Origin: Acinetobacter defluvii
Lineage (GTDB): Bacteria > Pseudomonadota > Gammaproteobacteria > Pseudomonadales > Moraxellaceae
Assembly (NCBI RefSeq): GCF_001704615.3
Contig: NZ_CP029397.2
Coordinates: 558,001-622,000 of the forward strand
Direction: 5' to 3'
Length of the DNA: 64,000 nucleotides
Shown: in pieces, positions 8,546 to 17,247 of the stretch
Numbering within the stretch: the stretch's first letter is position 1
How the letters are laid out: each line of letters begins with the position of its first letter
Made by a program: the position numbers and the translations under genes
The notes under the pieces: model-generated
Told to the model about the DNA's origin: nothing
The model's input: the letters and a program-made list of their open reading frames with translations, nothing else
The model's database searches: none

Positions 8546-8580
8546 TAAAAAAACATCATTCAATTTACATTGAATGATGT
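8546..8580 (-). terminator. Terminator of the coiled-coil protein unit
   Basis: On the minus strand, an 11-base stem (ACATCATTCAA / TTGAATGATGT) with a six-base loop is followed by a T run. It ends the yheV/coiled-coil transcription unit. Confidence 0.88.
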
Positions 8581-8593
8581 TTAGGTCGAAATA

Positions 8594-9031
8594 TTAAGAG
8601 TGTTTTTGTTCGGCAGCTAGCTGTTGTTCGAGCAGTTTTAATTGTTCTTCTTTGAGCTTTATCAACTGATCTGCATCCGCATGTTGAGACTCTAAAGACT
8701 GTTGTTGATCTTGTAATTGTTTTTGAATGTCTTCAAGTTTTGCAATTTCTTCTTTTGCTAAGCTTTCATTCTCAGAAACTGGTTCTGTTAAAATCGTTTT
8801 ATCTACAAGTGTATGTGTTGTGGCTTCAGAGACGGCAGCTTGTTCTAAAGGTTGAGCCAGTGGTGGTGCAGTCGCTTTCGGAGGTGCTTTTTGTGTAGAA
8901 GTGGCTTCCGTTTTTGTTTGATCTTGATCTGCTTTAAGCCAAAATAAAGCGCTGGCTAAAGCGATAATAACGACCAATCCCCCAGCAATAAGCCATATTA
9001 ATTTTGAATTATTTCTTGTATCTAATTGCAT
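8594..9031 (-). CDS. Membrane-anchored coiled-coil protein
   Basis: The 145-residue protein has a short cytoplasmic N-terminus, one TM helix at about residues 13-33, a Thr/Ala/Pro-rich linker, and a C-terminal Gln/Glu/Lys-rich coiled coil (about 90-143). I start it at the ATG at 9031, which follows GGAT by a normal gap; an upstream in-frame extension would run into yheV. It is the last gene of a probable prlC-yheV unit. No family is recognised; a periplasmic scaffolding role is only a guess from its shape. Confidence 0.75.
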   Translation of the reverse strand: MQLDTRNNSKLIWLIAGGLVVIIALASALFWLKADQDQTKTEATSTQKAPPKATAPPLAQPLEQAAVSEATTHTLVDKTILTEPVSENESLAKEEIAKLEDIQKQLQDQQQSLESQHADADQLIKLKEEQLKLLEQQLAAEQKHS

Positions 9032-9044
9032 GTTCGATCCAAAT

Positions 9045-9257
9045 TTATTTTGATGAACGAGGTTTGAATTGAATAACCCCAATCTCATCGGGTGCTGTTT
9101 CCTCGGGCGCATCTACATGAGTAGGACGATTTTCAGAATAATCACACTCGATACATTCAATCCATTCAGCCTCGTCAGTGGTGAGCATAACGATTCGATC
9201 CATCGACTCACATCTTGGGCATTTTGCCCCAGCAATGAAACGACGTTTGATATTCAT
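9045..9257 (-). CDS. yheV: YheV-family zinc-ribbon protein
   Basis: This 70-residue protein starts with KRRFIAGAKCPRC and has a second CIEC knuckle at about residues 35-38, giving four cysteines for one zinc ribbon. The layout and the RFIAGAKCP opening match YheV (DUF2387). The molecular role of that family is not established. It lies 34 bases after prlC on the same strand and probably shares its transcript. Confidence 0.88.
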   Translation of the reverse strand: MNIKRRFIAGAKCPRCESMDRIVMLTTDEAEWIECIECDYSENRPTHVDAPEETAPDEIGVIQFKPRSSK

Positions 9258-9291
9258 ACACTCACCACATAATTAATTTTACATGCGTAGT

Positions 9292-11331
9292 TTAAGCGTT
9301 TTTAGAGGCATTCGTCCAACCTTGATGACGCAACAAAGCATCAATTTTAGGCTCACGTCCTCGGAAATTGACAAAAGCGTCTAAAGCCGTATCTTTACCG
9401 CCGACTGCCAAGATGGCTTTGCGGAACTCTTGACCTGTTTGTGTATTAAAAACACCTTCATTTTCAAAGCGATCAAATGCATCACTCGCAAGAACTTCTG
9501 CCCATTTATAAGAGTAATACCCTGCGGCATAGCCTCCTGCAAAAATATGACTAAAGCTATTTTGGAAACGGTTGGTTGCTGTGGTTGGGGCAACCGCAAA
9601 TTTTTCACGAATATCATCCAAAGTTGTTTGGATTTGTTCTGCATTTAAAGCAGGCGTACGTTTGTGAATGGTTAGATCAAACAAAGCAAACTCGATTTGA
9701 CGTAAAGTTTGCATGCCAGATTGGAAGAAACGGGCATCCAGTAAGGCTTTCAGCAAGTCTTCTGGTAAAGTCACTTTGCTTTCGATATGTTCAGACAGTA
9801 AGTCTAAACTGTCTTTGTCCCATGTCCAAAACTCCATAAACTGACTTGGTAATTCTACAGCATCCCACGCCACGCCATGTGTACCTGCCACAGCGATATT
9901 ATCTACCTCAGTTAACATATGATGTAGCCCATGTCCAAACTCATGGAACAAAGTATTGACTTCGTCATGGGTGAGTAGTGCAGGTTGATCACCGACTGGT
10001 GGTGTAAAGTTTCCAACCATATAGCAAATCGGTTTTTGTAAGCCATTTTCAGTTTGCATACGAGAACGGAAACCACTCATCCATGCACCACCCCGTTTAC
10101 CACTACGTGCATACAGGTCGAAATAGAAACCACCGATCACTGAACCCTGATCTTCAAGCTCATAATAATGCGCATCAGGATGCCAAAGCGGTGCTTCACG
10201 TTCTATGACATTAATTCCGTATAAACGATTGACCACATTAAATAAACCTTGAATGACTTTTGGTGCAGGGAAGTAGGGTTTTAAATCTTCTTGTGAAAGA
10301 TTGAACTGTTGAACTTTGAGTTTTTCTGAATAATACGTCGTGTCCCACGCTTGTAACTCAGTAATGCCATCTTGTGCTGCAATAGTTTTAAGTTCGGCAA
10401 TTTCTTTTTCAGCAGGCAGACGTGCATGTTCTGCAAGGTCAACTAAGAACTGGTTAACAGTTGCAACATCAGGTGCCATTTTTGAAGCAAGAGAGTATTC
10501 TGCATAATTGTCAAAACCTAAAAGTTTCGCCATTTCCTGACGCAGGCTTAAAATTTCAACCATGATAGGCGAATTGTCATATTGTGGATCAGCAGCTAAG
10601 TCTGAAGCGCGTGTGGTGTAAGCCTTATAAAGCTGTTCACGTAAATCACGATCATCCGCATAGGTCATAATCGCTAAATAAGACGGAATATCTAAAGTTG
10701 CAACCGCTTGATCGAGTTCACGTTGTTGACCATATTGTTTTAATAATTCAATGCTGCTTTGTGGCAAACCTTTAAGTTGCTCATCATTTAAAGCTAAGAA
10801 AAATGCTTGGGTTGAATCTAAAACATGATTAGAGAAATCAGAGGAGAGTTGTGACAAACGTGCTGAAATTTCTGCGTAGCGTTTTTTGGCTTCACCCTCT
10901 AAAGCCACGCCTGACAGTTTAAAATCACGTAGAGCTAGTTTTATTGCGCTTTGTTGTGCAGGAGGGAGGTCGTTAAATACTGCATTGTCAAATACGTGTT
11001 GATAGCTTTGATACAGTGGCACATGTTGACCAAGTTGAGTGTAATATTCACTTAGACTCGGTAGAAGTGCTTGATAGACTTCACGAGTCTCAGCATTATT
11101 CATCACAGCATTTAAGTGTGACAATACGCCCCAAGATTCGCTCATGTTATTTTCAAGGGTATCAATCTGTTCTAAAACATTGAGTTGTTCTTGAATGGTT
11201 TCTGGAACTTGAGTAAGTTCATTTAAAAAGTTTTGTCCATCTTGAATAGACGCTTCAATATTTTGTTTCAGTTGCGATAAAGTAATTTTGTCAAATTTTG
11301 GTACAGGCAAAGTTGCCTTTTCTAATGTCAT
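9292..11331 (-). CDS. prlC: Oligopeptidase A (M3 zinc metallopeptidase)
   Basis: The 679-residue protein is a full-length M3 peptidase. The zinc motif HEFGH lies at residues 463-467, followed by GLHHML, with the distal glutamate expected about 25 residues on. Oligopeptidase A is a cytoplasmic enzyme that cleaves short peptides, including signal-peptide fragments and proteasome-like degradation products. The C-terminal AGGYAAGYYSYKWAE segment, which helps form the substrate pocket, is intact. Size agrees with the E. coli enzyme. Confidence 0.95.
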   Translation of the reverse strand: MTLEKATLPVPKFDKITLSQLKQNIEASIQDGQNFLNELTQVPETIQEQLNVLEQIDTLENNMSESWGVLSHLNAVMNNAETREVYQALLPSLSEYYTQLGQHVPLYQSYQHVFDNAVFNDLPPAQQSAIKLALRDFKLSGVALEGEAKKRYAEISARLSQLSSDFSNHVLDSTQAFFLALNDEQLKGLPQSSIELLKQYGQQRELDQAVATLDIPSYLAIMTYADDRDLREQLYKAYTTRASDLAADPQYDNSPIMVEILSLRQEMAKLLGFDNYAEYSLASKMAPDVATVNQFLVDLAEHARLPAEKEIAELKTIAAQDGITELQAWDTTYYSEKLKVQQFNLSQEDLKPYFPAPKVIQGLFNVVNRLYGINVIEREAPLWHPDAHYYELEDQGSVIGGFYFDLYARSGKRGGAWMSGFRSRMQTENGLQKPICYMVGNFTPPVGDQPALLTHDEVNTLFHEFGHGLHHMLTEVDNIAVAGTHGVAWDAVELPSQFMEFWTWDKDSLDLLSEHIESKVTLPEDLLKALLDARFFQSGMQTLRQIEFALFDLTIHKRTPALNAEQIQTTLDDIREKFAVAPTTATNRFQNSFSHIFAGGYAAGYYSYKWAEVLASDAFDRFENEGVFNTQTGQEFRKAILAVGGKDTALDAFVNFRGREPKIDALLRHQGWTNASKNA

Positions 11332-11431
11332 GTCTTCTTTATGCCAAATATGTTTCGTTATAGTTAGATGTAGGGCTTTTAAGGTGGGAAATCAAGCTTT
11401 GTTCAAATAATTCACCCATATTTCACAAGTT

Positions 11432-12031
11432 TTATTTTTCAAGACCAAATTCGAAAGGAACGGAAAATCCACCTGCATCAAAACTGATGCCTAAAATATT
11501 TTTCTTGAGATAAAAACTATCCGCATTTTTGAGGTCGACCCTGTGTCGATCTTCAGCAAAATCTCGATATAAGAATTCTCTATCACCACTTGAACATTCT
11601 TCGTTGAGTTGAGCTTCGGATGTTATACAAGGTTCAAGTTCTTCAGCAATTTGTTTTGAAATCGTAGTTGCTGAAAGCTGATATTTTTTTAAAACTTGAT
11701 CTAAAGTCATCAGTTTTTTATCTTTTAGATCAATCACATAATATTTATCTCGATAATATATACGACCACCTGAAATCTCTTGATGAACTTGAATGCTTAA
11801 ATGCTCGTGGTCTTGATAAATTTTTTCTGCACTAAATTCGATGGGGGTATTATCATTGATTAAGAGTTGTTTCTGAATCTGTTTATTGATTTCATGAAAA
11901 CCTTTACCTTTCAGCATAGGAATGTTACCTGAAAATGAGCTGAATTTTTTAGGGATGGGATAGGTAGAAAATGTCACTTCTGCATAAAGATTTACAGAAA
12001 CAAGGAGAGTAAGCAGAATTATATTTTTCAT
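11432..12031 (-). CDS. Secreted protein of unknown function
   Basis: The 199-residue product starts with a signal peptide (MKNIILLTLLVSVNLYA) and is predicted periplasmic. The mature part has a repeated strand-rich pattern and one cysteine pair (ITSEAQLNEEC region). It loosely resembles DUF3298/RsiV-type extracytoplasmic domains, which I cannot confirm. I use the ATG at 12031 because the signal peptide starts there; a GTG at 12043 adds four residues. It lies 67 bases downstream of the gene split by the insertion sequence and may have been co-transcribed with it. Confidence 0.7.
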   Translation of the reverse strand: MKNIILLTLLVSVNLYAEVTFSTYPIPKKFSSFSGNIPMLKGKGFHEINKQIQKQLLINDNTPIEFSAEKIYQDHEHLSIQVHQEISGGRIYYRDKYYVIDLKDKKLMTLDQVLKKYQLSATTISKQIAEELEPCITSEAQLNEECSSGDREFLYRDFAEDRHRVDLKNADSFYLKKNILGISFDAGGFSVPFEFGLEK

Positions 12032-12508
12032 CAATATATGCACTTTTATTTTTATATTTAAACTTTAGCATAGAGTTCATGCATATTTGAAAAGTTGATT
12101 AATTATTTTTTTCAGAGATGTGGATATGATCGATAGAGTGAATAATTGTTCCAAGTGAACTTTTTTGATGGGAGATTTGTAGAATTACTTTTTTGTTTTG
12201 ATAAGCTTTAAATTCTTCATAATTTATTTTGAAAATAGGCAAACAAGAATATTTATTAGATAAACAATAAGTTGTGCCATTTTTGGAAGTAAGTTTTTTT
12301 ACATTTACTTCTAAAACTTCAACAGTTTGTACTCCATATATTTTCGTGTAGATCATGGGAAGAGTTTTTGAAAAGTTGATCCAACATATTGGAATTAAAA
12401 TTATGGGTAATAAAATTAGGCTATGAAATAAAGGAGAGATTTTGAAGTTTTTCCAGTTTCTAGGAATTACCCATAGTTGTTTTTTAGATAAATAAAAGAA
12501 ATATAAAA

Positions 12509-12516
12509 TAATGGTA
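12509..12516. repeat. Target-site duplication, left copy
   Basis: TAATGGTA directly abuts the left end of the insertion sequence and is repeated at 13495-13502. If the terminal A/T pair is counted in the inverted repeats, the duplication shortens to six bases. Confidence 0.9.
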
Positions 12517-13494
12517 ACCTGAGTTCGATCAAAAAAAGAGTAGAAAAAAAGCCCTAAAGTTTGTAACGTATTGGTTCTCAAGACAAAACATTACAACCTA
12601 AGGCTTTCTATGGATCATATTACAGAATTATTTTGTCTTTTAGATGATTTTTGCAAAATATTTGATGAATCTTTAGAAAAATCTCTCATTCCACATCAAA
12701 ATTTAAGGTTACAGAAGTCTGCCCTAAGCTTATCTGAAATCATGACAATCGTGATTTTATTCCACCAATCTGGATTTAGATTCTTTAAATATTTTTATTG
12801 TCATATGGTCATTCCTTTTTGGAAATCTGCTTTCCCTAAACTTCTTAGCTATAACCGTTTTGTTGAAATTATGCCTCGTTGCTTGCAAGCACTTAGCTGT
12901 TTCTTTAATCAAATTAAAGGAGCAGATACAGGAATTTGTATCATTGATTCAACTAAGCTTGTTGTTTGTCATAATCTTAGAATTAAACGACATCGTGTGT
13001 TTAAAGACCTTGCGAATCGTGGAAAAAGTAGTACAGGATGGTTTTACGGTTTTAAATTACATCTTGTGATCAACAACTTAGGAGAGATTATTAATTTAAA
13101 AGTCACATCAGCCAATGTTCACGATGTTGCAGTACTTGAGGAGCTTACTTCAGAATTTAAAGGTATCCTGCTTGGTGATAAGGGATATTTAAGTAAAACA
13201 AAAAAAGATGCTTTAATCGCAAGAGGGTTAAAATTATTAACACCTTCACGAAAAAATATGAAGCAGAAAGAGTCACAAACATTATTTGAAAAGCAATTAT
13301 TATCACGACGTGGTTTGATAGAAACAGTGAATGACCAATTAAAAAATTTGCATCAAATAGATCATTCACGTCATCGTTCGGTTAATAATTTTATGGTGAA
13401 TATTATGTCGGCAGTAGTCGCCTATTGTTTAAATACTAGCAAACCAACTTTTAAAAATTTGATTGCAAACTAATAATATTCATCGAACTCAGGT
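12517..13494 (+). mobile_element. IS982-family insertion sequence
   Basis: The 978-base element has one transposase gene and short terminal inverted repeats: ACCTGAGTTCGAT at the left end and ATCGAACTCAGGT at the right. An 8-base direct repeat flanks it. Size, single ORF and transposase match the IS982 family. The transposase frame and both ends are intact, so the element may still be mobile. Only one copy lies in this window. Confidence 0.95.
12610..13473 (+). CDS. IS982-family transposase
   Basis: The 287-residue DDE transposase starts at MDHITELF (ATG 12610); the frame is open 39 bases further upstream without a better start. Family landmarks include LSLSEIMTI, the FHQSGFRFFK segment, IDSTKL with a catalytic aspartate, RGKSSTGWFYGFKLH, GDKGYLS with the second aspartate, and the C-terminal IETVNDQLKN with the glutamate. 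All catalytic positions appear intact. It catalyses cut-and-paste or related movement of the flanking element. Confidence 0.95.
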   Translation: MDHITELFCLLDDFCKIFDESLEKSLIPHQNLRLQKSALSLSEIMTIVILFHQSGFRFFKYFYCHMVIPFWKSAFPKLLSYNRFVEIMPRCLQALSCFFNQIKGADTGICIIDSTKLVVCHNLRIKRHRVFKDLANRGKSSTGWFYGFKLHLVINNLGEIINLKVTSANVHDVAVLEELTSEFKGILLGDKGYLSKTKKDALIARGLKLLTPSRKNMKQKESQTLFEKQLLSRRGLIETVNDQLKNLHQIDHSRHRSVNNFMVNIMSAVVAYCLNTSKPTFKNLIAN

Positions 13495-13502
13495 TAATGG
13501 TA
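13495..13502. repeat. Target-site duplication, right copy
   Basis: TAATGGTA, identical to 12509-12516, directly abuts the right end of the insertion sequence. Confidence 0.9.
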
Positions 13503-13697
13503 AAATATAGAGTGGTTGAAATAACCAGAGCAATCAGATTGACCATCGGCGTTGCTGAAAAATTTAAAAATAAAATGCTATAAGTTCCACTTATGAATAA
13601 GATAACCATCATCAAAATCACATAATTGTGGTAATAATATTTAGAAAAAGAGCTTTTAGACATGATGAGTTTTATTTTAAATTCTAGGTAATTATAA

Positions 13698-13722
13698 ACA
13701 AAAAGAGCGCCGAAGCGCCCTT
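13698..13722 (-). terminator. Terminator of rnr
   Basis: On the minus strand, GGGCGC-TTCG-GCGCTC is a compact stem with a stable UUCG-type loop followed by five T. It lies 15 bases after the rnr stop codon. Confidence 0.9.
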
Positions 13723-13736
13723 ATTCTTAGATCCAA

Positions 13737-16178
13737 TTATTCACTTTGAGTCTTAGCATTCGACTTTTTCTTTTTCGCTTTTTTCTTCACTTTATCCTTA
13801 GTCTTCGTTTCAGACTTCGTTGCAGTGTTTTTAGCAGGCTTTTTGCTGTAAGAGCTAGGCTTGCCTTTGGGCTTTTTCTTTCGAATGAGGCGTTCTCCAT
13901 CATCACTGATATTTGAAGGTTCAGAGCTGGTCTTTTTAGCAGGACGTTCAGAAAAAACTTCTTCCTTGGCTACAGGTTTAGCAATACGTGGTGCACGACT
14001 ACGAATCACACGCCCTGCGTGAGAAAGTTGTTGTAAAAGCTCAAAGTCGATCTTGCGTTCTTCAAGATTTACACCAGCAACTTTGATTTTAACTTCATCA
14101 CCTAAACCAAAAACTTGCCCACGATTTTGTCCAACCAGCGTTTGACTGGCTTGATCAAAGATAAAGAAATCATCACCGAGTTGGCTGACATGTACCATAC
14201 CATCAACATATAAATCTTTTAGCGTGACAAATAAGCCAAACTCAGCCGTTGCACTGATCACGCCCACAAATTCTTCACCTAAATGCTGCTGCATATAATG
14301 ACATTTCAACCAGGAAGTGACAGAACGAGAGGCTTCATCTGCACGACGTTCCGTGGCAGAGAAATGCTCACCTGCATCATCTAATGCTGCACCTGATAGC
14401 GGATATTTTTTGGTGCTTAAACTGGCTTTAATTGCACGATGTAACAACAAATCAGGATAACGGCGAATCGGTGAAGTAAAGTGTGTATAGGCTTCATAAG
14501 CTAAGCCATAGTGACCAACATTTTTCGCACCATAATACGCTTGCATCATTGAGCGCAATAAAACTGCATGAATACTTGGCGCATCAATACGGTCTTTGGT
14601 CGCTTCAATTATTTTTTGATAATCGGCTTGGGTTGGTTGATCTGGGAAAGGCAAACCCAATAATTTTACAAAATCTTTGACTTTTTGAATGCGTGAAAAC
14701 TCTGGTGCTTCATGTACACGGTACAACATTGGCACTTCATTTTTTAAACAATATTCTGCGGCTGCTACGTTGGCAAGCAACATACATTCTTCAATGAGTT
14801 TATGTGCATCGTTACGTGTACGAGGTAGAATTTCATTGATGCCGCCTAACTCATCGAAAGTCATATAAGTTTCGACAGTTTCAAACTCCATCGCATGGCG
14901 CTCGGCACGTAAACCCTTGAGTACTTGATAGAGTTGGAATAGGGTATTTAAGGATTTGCGAACATCACGATTTTCAGGAACTGCTGCACTATTGCCTTCA
15001 AAGTATTCAGCAACTTGCGTATAGGTTAAACGTGCTTGTGAGTGCATCACTGAAGGGTAGAACTCAAATTTCGTCACTCGTCCCGCACGACTAAGATTTA
15101 AATCACAGACCATACACAAACGGTCAACATCAGGATTAAGTGAACATAAGCCATTTGACAATGCTTCAGGCAACATTGGCAAAACAAAATGTGGGAAATA
15201 TACTGATGTTCCACGTTCTTGTGCTTCATCATCTAATGGTTTGCCGATACGCACATAATGACTCACATCAGCAATCGCCACCACGACACGATAGCCGCCC
15301 CCCGGACGTTTCTCAGCATAAACCGCATCATCAAAGTCACGTGCATCTTCACCATCAATGGTAACGAGTGGTAAATCACGCAAATCAATGCGACCTTCAC
15401 GATCTTTTTCGGAAGGTTCTTTAAAGCTTTCAGCTTCTTGAACCACTTCTGCAGGGAACTCATAAGGCAGACCATATTCCAAAATGGTTTGTGGAATAAT
15501 AATCTCAGTGTCGGCTTTGTCTGCCATCGATTGAATGATATGTCCAGTGGCAAATTCATCACGGGTTGGATAATCATCAATTTCAACCCGAATTGAATCG
15601 CCAACGTTGGCTTTGGCATGCTCAATCAGTTCTTTTTCTAAAGTAATCGGTTGATGTGCATTTGGATTGGCGGGTTGAATGAAATATTCATCTTCAAACT
15701 CTGCAACTTTACCAATCAACTGTTTCACTCGGCGCTGGGTGACTTCAGTAATATAGCCCCAAGCTTTGCCTTTACGATCGACCGACGTTTGCTGCATTTT
15801 GACACGGTCACCATGAAAGACTTGGCGTAACTCACGTTCAGGCAATAAAAATTCTTCTTTTTTGCCATCAATGTTGGCAACGCCTAGACCTTTTGAGTTG
15901 ATATAAACAGTTGCATCTAATGTTGGTTGATCTGCCATCAGCTGATATTTAAAGCCATCTTTCATCAATTGACCATCACGCACCATAGCACTTAACCGAT
16001 GGCTCAAGGCATCAATGCTTTTTTGATCAGCAATTGCAAAAAAATCCACTAAGTCAGCATGTGATTGTGGTTCTTGCTTTTGCTCAATTGTTTCAAGAAT
16101 AAGGGTACGACTTGGGATAGGATTGTCGTAACGTTCGGCTTCAGCTTTGGCTTCAGGATCGACCCAATTTTTCATCAT
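13737..16178 (-). CDS. rnr: Ribonuclease R
   Basis: The 813-residue protein is a 3'-5' hydrolytic exoribonuclease that degrades structured RNA and takes part in rRNA quality control. It has the usual order: an N-terminal helix-turn-helix and cold-shock region (about 1-230), the RNB domain with DLPLVTIDGEDARDFDDAVYA (the DARDFDDA aspartates bind the metal), an S1 domain near residues 640-725, and a long Lys-rich tail (about 745-810). The tail is typical of RNase R and helps in unwinding RNA. No gene follows closely on the same strand, and it has its own terminator. Confidence 0.96.
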   Translation of the reverse strand: MMKNWVDPEAKAEAERYDNPIPSRTLILETIEQKQEPQSHADLVDFFAIADQKSIDALSHRLSAMVRDGQLMKDGFKYQLMADQPTLDATVYINSKGLGVANIDGKKEEFLLPERELRQVFHGDRVKMQQTSVDRKGKAWGYITEVTQRRVKQLIGKVAEFEDEYFIQPANPNAHQPITLEKELIEHAKANVGDSIRVEIDDYPTRDEFATGHIIQSMADKADTEIIIPQTILEYGLPYEFPAEVVQEAESFKEPSEKDREGRIDLRDLPLVTIDGEDARDFDDAVYAEKRPGGGYRVVVAIADVSHYVRIGKPLDDEAQERGTSVYFPHFVLPMLPEALSNGLCSLNPDVDRLCMVCDLNLSRAGRVTKFEFYPSVMHSQARLTYTQVAEYFEGNSAAVPENRDVRKSLNTLFQLYQVLKGLRAERHAMEFETVETYMTFDELGGINEILPRTRNDAHKLIEECMLLANVAAAEYCLKNEVPMLYRVHEAPEFSRIQKVKDFVKLLGLPFPDQPTQADYQKIIEATKDRIDAPSIHAVLLRSMMQAYYGAKNVGHYGLAYEAYTHFTSPIRRYPDLLLHRAIKASLSTKKYPLSGAALDDAGEHFSATERRADEASRSVTSWLKCHYMQQHLGEEFVGVISATAEFGLFVTLKDLYVDGMVHVSQLGDDFFIFDQASQTLVGQNRGQVFGLGDEVKIKVAGVNLEERKIDFELLQQLSHAGRVIRSRAPRIAKPVAKEEVFSERPAKKTSSEPSNISDDGERLIRKKKPKGKPSSYSKKPAKNTATKSETKTKDKVKKKAKKKKSNAKTQSE

Positions 16179-16401
16179 GTATTTGGTTTCTTGTCAGAAG
16201 ATAAGATTAGCATAAGTCATACAGACAAAGACTGCACGTAAATGATTGCAAGAATCTATTTAAAATTTAAAATTTTTATGGATTTTCTTCGGTTTTCATT
16301 GAATTAGCGCAGTTTGTAGTATGAAAAAAGCACAAATATATAAAAATTGTTTAAAAAATATGTAATCAAGCAAAAAAACAGTATTTTTTTTAAATCATCA
16401 C

Positions 16402-16430
16402 TTGCTGAATTAGCTTTTAGTTTGTATTAT
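16402..16430 (+). promoter_or_regulatory. Promoter of tRNA-Ser/tRNA-Arg cluster
   Basis: TTGCTG (16402-16407) and TATTAT (16425-16430) are 17 bases apart. Initiation would fall a few bases before the tRNA-Ser, in a GC-rich discriminator (GGCGGCTCG) of the kind found at stable-RNA promoters. Confidence 0.7.
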
Positions 16431-16443
16431 GGCGGCTCGTTAC

Positions 16444-16533
16444 GGTGAGATGGGTGAGTGGCTGAAACCACATCCCTGCTAAGGATGCATACGGGCAACT
16501 GTATCGAGGGTTCGAATCCCTCTCTCACCGCCA
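16444..16533 (+). tRNA. tRNA-Ser (GCU anticodon)
   Basis: The 90-base tRNA has a seven-base acceptor stem (GGTGAGA / TCTCACC), the long variable arm of a class II tRNA, GGTTCGAATCC in the T arm and an encoded CCA. The anticodon GCT lies at 16478-16480, reading AGC/AGU serine codons. Confidence 0.96.
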
Positions 16534-16547
16534 CGTTTTTTAACGAT

Positions 16548-16624
16548 GCGCTCATAGCTCAGCTGGATAGAGCACTTGGCTACGAACTAAGGGGTCGGGA
16601 GTTCGAATCTCTCTGAGCGCACCA
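16548..16624 (+). tRNA. tRNA-Arg (ACG anticodon), copy 1
   Basis: The 77-base tRNA has acceptor stem GCGCTCA / TGAGCGC and encoded CCA. The anticodon ACG (16582-16584) is expected to be deaminated to ICG by TadA to read CGU, CGC and CGA. It follows tRNA-Ser by 14 bases, on the same transcript. Confidence 0.96.
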
Positions 16625-16677
16625 TATTTAAAAAACCACTGGAAGTTAACGAAGTCGTTATACGACATCAAAGTAAT

Positions 16678-16754
16678 GCGCTCATAGCTCAGCTGGATAG
16701 AGCACTTGGCTACGAACTAAGGGGTCGGGAGTTCGAATCTCTCTGAGCGCACCA
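16678..16754 (+). tRNA. tRNA-Arg (ACG anticodon), copy 2
   Basis: This is identical over all 77 bases to the copy at 16548 and lies 53 bases after it, with a terminator just downstream. Confidence 0.96.
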
Positions 16755-16780
16755 ACTTAAACATCTTTGGATGGTAAATT

Positions 16781-16805
16781 AATCGCACATGTTGCGATTT
16801 TTTTG
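16781..16805 (+). terminator. Terminator after tRNA-Arg copy 2
   Basis: AATCGCA and TGCGATT pair over a short loop, followed by a T run. This separates the first tRNA transcript from tRNA-Arg copy 3. Confidence 0.88.
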
Positions 16806-17055
16806 TGTTTGTATTTAAAAAAATTAAAACAATTATACTGAAATAGACCATCTTATAAATAAAGATTTGCTCTTGTTGCTTTTATAATAAGGAGACAAAG
16901 TAGGAGTGGGAGTCATTCTAGATCAATTAAATGATCATAAGAGACAGGAATATGGCATTTATCGTTTTTATCTTAAGGACTTGAATTAAAAATAAGCATT
17001 AAGATGTATATTGTCCAAATATCAGACATCCAAATTTCAAATCATAAAATTATGC

Positions 17056-17083
17056 TTAACAAAAAAATGAAAAGGCGTATAAT
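17056..17083 (+). promoter_or_regulatory. Promoter of tRNA-Arg copy 3
   Basis: TTAACA (17056-17061) and a consensus TATAAT (17078-17083) are 16 bases apart. The GC-rich GCGTCCC stretch after the -10 box fits a stringently controlled stable-RNA promoter. Confidence 0.82.
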
Positions 17084-17101
17084 GCGTCCCATCAAGACGT
17101 C

Positions 17102-17178
17102 GCGCTCATAGCTCAGCTGGATAGAGCACTTGGCTACGAACTAAGGGGTCGGGAGTTCGAATCTCTCTGAGCGCACCA
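17102..17178 (+). tRNA. tRNA-Arg (ACG anticodon), copy 3
   Basis: This is identical to the other two tRNA-Arg copies, with its own promoter and terminator. It lies 347 bases after copy 2. Confidence 0.96.
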
Positions 17179-17210
17179 AATTGATCATCGACAGATGTAA
17201 AATTGACAAT

Positions 17211-17234
17211 AAACCGCTTAATTGCGGTTTTTTT
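17211..17234 (+). terminator. Terminator after tRNA-Arg copy 3
   Basis: AAACCGC and GCGGTTT pair over six bases and run into T residues. It lies just before the convergent lipoprotein gene. Confidence 0.85.
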
Positions 17235-17247
17235 GTGTCTAAAATTA

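Larger units (their letters stand above)
12099..13663 (-). pseudogene. Membrane protein gene split by IS982
   Basis: The gene starts at the ATG at 13663 and reads to 13495, where the insertion sequence begins, and resumes at 12508 to the stop at 12099. Removing the element and one copy of the 8-base target duplication gives one uninterrupted frame of 192 codons. The protein would have two N-terminal TM helices (about residues 14-55), a further hydrophobic segment near residues 84-100, and a soluble C-terminal part of about 90 residues with two cysteines. I do not recognise the family. The break falls after residue 56, inside the second hydrophobic stretch, so the present product is almost certainly non-functional. 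Confidence 0.9.

Noticed and set aside
16900..16990. Short frame of about 27 codons (from a GTG near 16905) with slight resemblance to IS3-type transposase pieces
   Set aside because: It is too short, has no further homologous sequence on either side and no inverted repeats or target duplication. I treat it as chance in the tRNA spacer.
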